Assembly (NCBI GenBank): GCA_036268995.1
Contig: DATATB010000199.1
Coordinates: forward strand, 1-10,707
Length of the DNA stretch: 10,707 bases
Direction: 5' to 3'
Source: DATATB01 sp036268995
GTDB taxonomy: Bacteria; Planctomycetota; Planctomycetia; Pirellulales; PNKZ01
The position numbers and the translations under genes are program-made. Positions 6,754 through 10,707 of the stretch are shown in pieces. The notes under the pieces are model-generated. The model was not told the DNA's origin. It saw only the letters and a program-made list of their open reading frames with translations, and ran no database searches. Within the stretch, counting starts at the first letter, position 1. Every line of letters starts with the position of its first letter.

Positions 6754-7269
6754 ATGATCGGCTGGCTCAGCGGCAAACGCGCGGCGTGGAGTGCCGGGAT
6801 GATTATGGGATTGATCGTCGGTGGGCTGCTGCCCGATTCGCCATTGCATGCCGTCGCGACCGACCGTTCGGAGAATTACGCCATTGCCACCGGCACGGTG
6901 GAACAGGGTATCGAGGCGCTGTACACGCTCGATTTTCTCACCGGCGAACTATCCGCCTTCATTCTCAACCCCGGCACGCGAACCTTCGGCAACTCTTACA
7001 AGCGCAACGTACTGGAAGACCTGAAAGTGGAGCAGGGCAAGAGCCCCAAGTTCATGATGGTCACGGGTGCGGCATTTTTGCGCACCGGCGGCCAAATTCA
7101 GATGGCCCAGGCCGTGGTCTATGTGGCCGAAATGAATAGCGGGTTCCTGGCAGCTTACGTGCTGCCCTACAACCCGGCGGCCATCGTGCGCCCGACGATG
7201 CCCAACGCCCAAACGCTGCTGCTGTTGAACGTAATACCGATTCGCACGGTGTCGGTCCGCGGCGGCTGA
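6754..7269 (+). CDS. Small anchored or secreted protein with two blade-like repeats, paralogue 1 (unrecognised family)
   Basis: A 171-residue protein that I cannot assign to a named family. I chose ATG 6754 over 6748 because AAGGAG (6741-6746) lies 7 nt before 6754 but only 1 nt before 6748, and because the N-terminus then aligns residue by residue with its tandem paralogue (RAAW at 9-12 in both). Residues 13-27 are hydrophobic (AGMIMGLIVGGLLP), a signal anchor or uncleaved signal. The rest has two similar units: 42-72, YAIATG...ALYTLDFLTGELSAFIL, and 100-138, FMMVTGAA...VVYVAEMNSGFLAAYVL. Each has the pattern aromatic-x-M/I-x-TG, then a Tyr strand, an acidic residue, a Gly turn and another strand, like one blade of a PQQ/YVTN-type beta-propeller. 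The linker holds YKRNVLEDLKVEQGKSPKF. The function is unknown; a planctomycete-restricted extracytoplasmic protein is my best description. The second copy starts 240 bp downstream. Confidence 0.8.
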   Translation: MIGWLSGKRAAWSAGMIMGLIVGGLLPDSPLHAVATDRSENYAIATGTVEQGIEALYTLDFLTGELSAFILNPGTRTFGNSYKRNVLEDLKVEQGKSPKFMMVTGAAFLRTGGQIQMAQAVVYVAEMNSGFLAAYVLPYNPAAIVRPTMPNAQTLLLLNVIPIRTVSVRGG

Positions 7270-7509
7270 CGCCCGCCGTGCTCCCGGTCTCGATCTGATT
7301 GCCGAAATGGATTCGGTGGTGCGAACTTGCGCCGATTCTGGGCGCCGAGGTGTGCCTGCGCGCGGTTTCTCTGGAATCGGCAGCCGCGCGGCAGTACCAT
7401 AGCCACCGTTGCCGTGCCGTTGCACGCCGGCACCTTGGCAGAATCTCGCAAACCGGCCGGCGAGCCTCGGAGCTCGCGGGCCAAAACGCACCTCAAGGAG
7501 TTCGGGACC
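7270..7509. other. Spacer between the two paralogues
   Basis: No gene is supported here. The frame of the next gene is open through part of it (an in-frame start at 7327), but the translated stretch has no resemblance to paralogue 1 and the good ribosome binding site is at 7495-7500. A short inverted repeat, GTGCCG (7414-7419) with CGGCAC (7428-7433), and the leader hairpin at 7455-7482 are the only structures seen. Confidence 0.5.
7455..7482 (+). promoter_or_regulatory. Leader hairpin upstream of second paralogue
   Basis: GGCCGGCGAGC (7455-7465) pairs with GCTCGCGGGCC (7472-7482) over 11 positions with a single G-G mismatch; the loop CTCGGA is 6 nt. The sequence after it is AAAACGCAC, echoing AAAGCGGACGCAC after the hairpin of paralogue 1. 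It lies 27 bp before the start codon and 12 bp before the ribosome binding site AAGGAG, close enough that folding could affect translation initiation. Confidence 0.45.
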
Positions 7510-8022
7510 ATGAACCACTGGCTCAACAGCATGCGCGCCGCCTGGGTGGCCGTCGGGATCGCGATTGGAATCATCATTGGCGGGCTGCTGCCCGACTCGC
7601 CTTTGCACGCCACGGCGACGGATCGGGCCGAGAACTTTGCCATGGCCACGGGCACCGTCGACGAAGGCATCGACGCGATCTACACGCTGGATTTTCTGAC
7701 CGGCGACTTGCAGGCTTACATTCTCAATCCCACGACGCACAATTTTTCGAGCTGGTACAAGCGCAACATCCTGGCCGATCTCAAAATCGAGCAGGGAAAA
7801 TCGCCCAAGTTCGTCATGGTGACCGGAGCAGCCGACTTACGCGCAGGCGGCCAGGGCCAGTACGGCAACTCGGTGCTCTACGTCGGCGAGCTGTCGGGCG
7901 GATTGCTGGCGGTCTACGCCTTGCCGTTCAATCCCGCTTCGCTCAATCGCCTCAATCCGCAGCAGCAGCCGATTATTCCGTTGACCGTGCTGCCGTTCCG
8001 CACCCAGGCGGTGCGCAAATAG
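7510..8022 (+). CDS. Small anchored or secreted protein with two blade-like repeats, paralogue 2 (unrecognised family)
   Basis: A 170-residue protein, about two-thirds identical by eye to paralogue 1 over the central 120 residues. ATG 7510 has AAGGAG (7495-7500) 9 nt upstream and matches the start of paralogue 1; an in-frame upstream start at 7327 would add 61 residues with no counterpart. Residues 13-28 form the hydrophobic segment (VAVGIAIGIIIGGLLP), followed by the strictly shared PDSPLHA. Repeat unit 1 is at 43-73 (FAMATG...AIYTLDFLTGDLQAYIL) and unit 2 at 101-139 (FVMVTGAA...VLYVGELSGGLLAVYAL). EQGKSPKF is identical in both copies; the C-terminal 30 residues and the loop GGQGQYGNS differ most. 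The TAG lies only 5 bp before the stop of the convergent oxidoreductase gene, with no terminator between. No cysteines or enzyme motifs are seen, so a structural or binding role is more likely than catalysis (inference). Confidence 0.85.
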   Translation: MNHWLNSMRAAWVAVGIAIGIIIGGLLPDSPLHATATDRAENFAMATGTVDEGIDAIYTLDFLTGDLQAYILNPTTHNFSSWYKRNILADLKIEQGKSPKFVMVTGAADLRAGGQGQYGNSVLYVGELSGGLLAVYALPFNPASLNRLNPQQQPIIPLTVLPFRTQAVRK

Positions 8023-8027
8023 CACGT

Positions 8028-9017
8028 TCAATCGTCGCGCTCGATGGCGATCGGCCCGCGGCCCTGCGAAGCCAGCGCCGCCAGGTTGACGCGCAGCACG
8101 TGCAGGGCGTCGTCCAGGCTGCATAGCTCGTCCGGCTCTCCGGCGCAGAGGCCGAGCAGTTGACGAGCCTGCGCGCGAAACAGATCGTCGCGCTCGGCGG
8201 CCAGTGGCTCGCTCCATTGCCACTGGCCGCCGAGGCGATGAATGCCGAAGCGCTGTTCGTGCAGGCGAATTTGCGCGCTGGCCTCGGTGCCATTGAGCTG
8301 CACGAACAGCTCGTTGGGTGCCATGAACTGATTGGCGGCCAGCGACACCATCACCGTCTCGCCCGAGGTGCGGCCAATCAGGTTTACGGTGTCCTCGACC
8401 GTCACGCCTTCGAGGGCCAGGTGGTCGTAATCGCAAAAGATCCAGTCGAACCGGCCGGCCAGGTGCTGAACGAGATCGAGCGTGTGCGTCACCGCGTCCT
8501 GCACCGCCCCGCCGCCGGTCTCGCGCTTCGCGTAATAAATTTCCCGATAGGCGGGCCGGTAGGTGGGAAAATGCTGCCCGCCGGCCACGGTGACTTGCAG
8601 CACGCGTCCCAATTCACCCTTCGCGGCCAACTCGGCGACCGCGCGCACGGCCGGGTGCATGCGAAAGGTATAGGCCACGCGAACGATCTTGCCGGCCAGC
8701 GCCCGGCGGAGCTCGAGCGCCTCGTCAACGCGCGTGGCCAGTGGTTTTTCGATCAGCAGGGCCGCGGTCCGCGGCGCGAGCTTCAACGCGTGGGCCACGT
8801 GCAGATGCGCCGGCGTGCAAATCACGGCCGCGTCCCAGTCGAGCGCCGCGGCTTCGTCCAGCGTGGCTAGCCCCCGCACGCCATAACGCTCGGCAACGGC
8901 CGTGCGGCGCGCAGCATCAGATTCGCACAACGCCACTTCGGCCAGGCCGGTTTGCTGCACACAACGCAAATGGCGTTCGCCGATCGAACCACCGCCAACC
9001 ACAAGCACTTTTCGCAT
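8028..9017 (-). CDS. Gfo/Idh/MocA family oxidoreductase, second and unrelated subfamily
   Basis: A 329-residue cytoplasmic NAD(P)-dependent dehydrogenase. I chose the minus-strand ATG at 9015-9017 because the Rossmann fold begins at once (MRKVLVVGGGSIGERHLRC); the frame is open upstream to 9077, but those 20 residues are not expected and no good ribosome binding site precedes them (GGAG at 9029-9032 lies about 11 nt from the chosen ATG, a long spacing). The glycine motif is GGGSIG (8-13), an acidic residue ends strand 2 (CESD, 31-34), TPAHLHVAHA (68-77) follows, and IEKP (89-92) gives catalytic Lys91. The C-terminal domain has the canonical D-x-x-x-H-x-x-D as DAVTHTLD (174-181). The preceding block GGQHFPTYRPAYREIYYAKR recalls subfamilies acting on nucleotide-linked or acidic sugars. 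It shares little beyond the general fold with the oxidoreductase at 5275-6471. It is divergent from the NanA-like lyase, suggesting a joint pathway. Confidence 0.9.
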   Translation of the reverse strand: MRKVLVVGGGSIGERHLRCVQQTGLAEVALCESDAARRTAVAERYGVRGLATLDEAAALDWDAAVICTPAHLHVAHALKLAPRTAALLIEKPLATRVDEALELRRALAGKIVRVAYTFRMHPAVRAVAELAAKGELGRVLQVTVAGGQHFPTYRPAYREIYYAKRETGGGAVQDAVTHTLDLVQHLAGRFDWIFCDYDHLALEGVTVEDTVNLIGRTSGETVMVSLAANQFMAPNELFVQLNGTEASAQIRLHEQRFGIHRLGGQWQWSEPLAAERDDLFRAQARQLLGLCAGEPDELCSLDDALHVLRVNLAALASQGRGPIAIERDD

Positions 9018-9226
9018 TTTCGTCGCGCCACTCCAATGAAATTTAGCCGGCCCATTCATGGGCCGTTTATGGCTCAAGAATGAGCTGGCTATTCTATTTC
9101 GAAATCCGAGCCGTCATAGTTGTCGTTGATTTCTTGCCGGTCAGCAATGGTGCGCCGCGCTGGAAATGCCTACGATTCAAGACTGCCATCAAGCCTGTTT
9201 TTATTAGCACCCGAGGATCCGGTTCC
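9018..9226. promoter_or_regulatory. Divergent control region with an inverted repeat
   Basis: This 209-bp gap separates two genes transcribed away from each other and must contain both their promoters. It is AT-richer than the flanking genes. The clearest element is an inverted repeat, CGGCCCAT-TC-ATGGGCCG (9048-9065), 31 bp upstream of the oxidoreductase ATG, a possible operator or 5'-leader hairpin. I could not pick convincing -35/-10 pairs on either strand. GAGGA (9213-9217) is the ribosome binding site for the lyase. Confidence 0.45.
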
Positions 9227-10144
9227 ATGCCGCAAAATCTCGCTTCGGCGCGCAATCTGATTTTTCCCGCACTCGTGACTCCGCTGACGCCCGAGGGCAA
9301 GGTCGACGGCGCCAGCACCGAGAAGCTAATCGATAATCTGTATAGCCGCGGCGTCGGGGGGCTGTACGTCGCCGGCAGCACGGGCGAAGGGATTTATCTC
9401 GACGTCGCCAGCCGCCGCGCGATCGTCGAAATGGCCGTGGCCATGTCGCACGGACGCGGCCAGGTGATCGCACACGTCGGCGCGATCGAAGGGTGCGTGG
9501 CCTACGATCTGGCCGTACATGCCGCGCAGGTGGGCGCCGACGCCGTGGCCAGCATTCCGCCGTTTGCCGGCGGTTACTCGTGGGACGAAATCCACGGCTA
9601 TTACCGCCGGCTGTGCCAGGTGAGCCCGCTACCGGTAATCGGCTATTACATGCCGGGACTGAGCGGGCAAGCCTTCTCGACCGACCGCCTGGCCGAACTC
9701 GCCGAGCTGAAGAACTTCGCCGGCTTCAAAGTCACGGACGTGAATCTTTACACGCTCGAGCGCTTGCTCCGGCGCTTGCGGCCCGACCAGATCGTCTTCA
9801 ACGGTCCCGACGAATTGCTCGCCCTGGGATTGTCGTTGGGTGCGCACGGCGGCATCGGCACCACGTACAATGTCATGCCCGAGCTGATCCTGGAAATTGC
9901 CGCGGCCTGCCGTGCCGGCCGGCTGGCCCAAGCGGTCGAGTTGCAACATCGCGCCAACGACGTGATCGAAGCGATCATCACGTACCAGGGTCTCGCTGCG
10001 ACCAAACAAATTCTGGTCTGGCAAGGCCTGATCGCCAACACCACGTGCGCCGCGCCGCGCGCTTCGCTCAACGCCGCGCAACAGGCCGACCTGCTAGCCC
10101 GACTTGCAAAAACCGCCATTGCCGAAACGCTCACGCATCGCTGA
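9227..10144 (+). CDS. DapA/NanA-family class I aldolase, most like N-acetylneuraminate lyase
   Basis: A 305-residue TIM-barrel lyase; E. coli NanA has 297. I chose ATG 9227, with GAGGA 9 nt upstream, over an open-frame ATG at 9080 whose 49 extra residues do not belong to the family. Motifs in order: FPALVTPLTPEGKVD (13-27), GSTGEG (50-55, pyruvate carboxylate site), IAHVGA, Tyr140 in GYYMPGLSG, and Schiff-base Lys168 in GFKVTD. Tyr and Lys are 28 residues apart, as in NanA (Tyr137, Lys165). NGPDELLALGLSLGAHGGIGTTYNVMP then matches the NanA block NGYDE...GGIGSTYNIM far better than DHDPS does. NanA Asp191 and Glu192 are kept (195-196), but Tyr190 is Pro194 and Ser208 is Thr212, so the acceptor sugar may not be N-acetylneuraminate. 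Such enzymes cleave sialic or related 2-keto-3-deoxy sugar acids to pyruvate and an aldehyde sugar in the cytoplasm. It is divergent from an oxidoreductase. Confidence 0.88.
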   Translation: MPQNLASARNLIFPALVTPLTPEGKVDGASTEKLIDNLYSRGVGGLYVAGSTGEGIYLDVASRRAIVEMAVAMSHGRGQVIAHVGAIEGCVAYDLAVHAAQVGADAVASIPPFAGGYSWDEIHGYYRRLCQVSPLPVIGYYMPGLSGQAFSTDRLAELAELKNFAGFKVTDVNLYTLERLLRRLRPDQIVFNGPDELLALGLSLGAHGGIGTTYNVMPELILEIAAACRAGRLAQAVELQHRANDVIEAIITYQGLAATKQILVWQGLIANTTCAAPRASLNAAQQADLLARLAKTAIAETLTHR

Positions 10145-10195
10145 GCGCTCGCCGGCAGCAGACGAATCGCTGCCGAACAAGCCCGGTAGGCATCA

Positions 10196-10456
10196 ATGCC
10201 GCAAGACACAGAATCCATCCTTCGAGAATGGCGCTTTGGGCAGATCGTTGCAGAGCGAATGTGCGCCGCGATCTTACACTCGGACGATTACGCAGACGTG
10301 GACCCGCAATGCCCTCTTGGCGGCCCAGACGGGCTAAAGGACATGCTCTGCGTAAAAGACCAGAAAAAATATGTCGCGGCAGCATATTTTCCGCCGACCC
10401 AAAACACGTTCAGTCGGATCCAAAAAAAATGGGTCTTCAGCGGAATCTGTGGGTGA
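10196..10456 (+). pseudogene. Truncated gene: N-terminal domain with PLGGPDG-KD motif
   Basis: An 86-residue frame from ATG 10196, with a weak GGTAGG site 5 nt upstream, 51 bp after the lyase stop. Residues 10-79 look like genuine protein: LREWRFGQIVAERMCAAIL, then DVDPQCPLGGPDGLKDMLC (34-52), then KKYVAAAYFPPTQNTFSRI (57-75). I recall this block (a DPQ-PLGGPDGGKD stretch followed by an aromatic strand ending YFP and a helix ending KKKF) as the N-terminal domain of larger bacterial proteins, where Asp and Lys could belong to a nuclease-like fold; I do not know an official family name. In those proteins a HDLEG and FVTNQ-type continuation follows. Here the match ends at QKKW, right after a run of eight A residues (10422-10429), and a stop comes seven residues later. 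No other frame restores the continuation. It is probably a broken relic, though a free-standing short protein is possible. Confidence 0.55.
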
Positions 10457-10707
10457 AAAGCGTTGTTTGAACGAAGGCGAAGAATGCAGTGGATCGGCTA
10501 TCGCCGCAGTTGTTTCTGGCGTTCACGCAGACCAGGGGGGCTCATTGCCGCCCCTGGACCCCGGCGAGCCTCTCTCTGTGGTTCCGGGCCTGCGGCTGCC
10601 GAGTGTCCAGCCGAAGCGTGCGAGGCGAGTTGTGCTGCTAAATAAGTGCATCCTGAGCGGCGACTGGCAACGATGGAGTTACCACACTTCGTCGCTCCCA
10701 GGGCACA
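10457..10707. other. Right-end region without a supported gene
   Basis: No coding region, RNA gene or repeat family is recognised in these 251 bp. Open frames here have no recognisable composition. A possible hairpin pairs CCAGGGG (10532-10538) with CCCCTGG (10551-10557). An ATG at 10673 opens a frame to the window edge (MELPHF...), but it has no ribosome binding site and only 11 codons are visible, so it cannot be judged. Confidence 0.4.

Noticed and set aside
7299..8126. 275-codon plus-strand open frame overlapping paralogue 2
   Set aside because: It runs in a different frame from the conserved paralogue and has shadow-like composition rich in Arg, Ala, Gln and His.
10463..10645. 60-codon plus-strand open frame near the right end
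   Set aside because: No ribosome binding site, no recognisable motif and Arg/Cys/Ala-rich composition typical of noncoding GC-rich DNA.

Overview
The window looks like chromosomal DNA of a GC-rich member of the Planctomycetota, probably close to the Pirellulales. The main evidence is the DUF1553 + DUF1501 pair at the left end, a gene combination largely typical of that phylum. GC-rich dispersed hairpins, several Gfo/Idh/MocA oxidoreductases and a small secreted or anchored protein family found in two copies fit the same picture. This assignment is inferred from gene content only.

Layout. (1) 2-2927, + strand: the C-terminal part of a DUF1553 protein, a perfect palindrome, then a Tat-exported DUF1501 protein; this is the usual secreted planctomycete pair. 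(2) 2981-3734: a short accessory patch with a promoter-like sequence, a complete AbrB/MazE-type antitoxin gene, the decayed start of a Doc/Fic-type toxin gene, and a REPIN-like pair of inverted REP sequences that cuts into the toxin remnant. (3) 3735-5195, + strand: an exported di-heme cytochrome c peroxidase/MauG-family protein with an unusual double polyproline linker, ending at a large hairpin. (4) 5275-6471, - strand: a Gfo/Idh/MocA oxidoreductase converging on the cytochrome gene. (5) 6754-8022, + strand: two tandem paralogues of a small unrecognised family with an N-terminal membrane/signal segment, each built from two blade-like repeats and each preceded by a GC-rich leader hairpin. (6) 8028-9017, - strand: a second, unrelated Gfo/Idh/MocA oxidoreductase, ending 5 bp from the second paralogue. 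(7) 9227-10144, + strand: a class I aldolase most like N-acetylneuraminate lyase, divergent from (6). (8) 10196-10456: a short truncated gene whose motif-rich domain usually forms the N-terminus of larger proteins; after it, 251 bp with no gene I can support.

How the parts relate. DUF1553 and DUF1501 are very likely co-expressed. The second oxidoreductase and the NanA-like lyase share a divergent 209-bp control region and may act in one sugar-acid pathway, but the substrate cannot be read from the sequence. I see no intact defence island, CRISPR array, prophage or tRNA. The best candidates for something undescribed are the tandem two-repeat family with its paired leader hairpins, and the two gene remnants (toxin and truncated domain).
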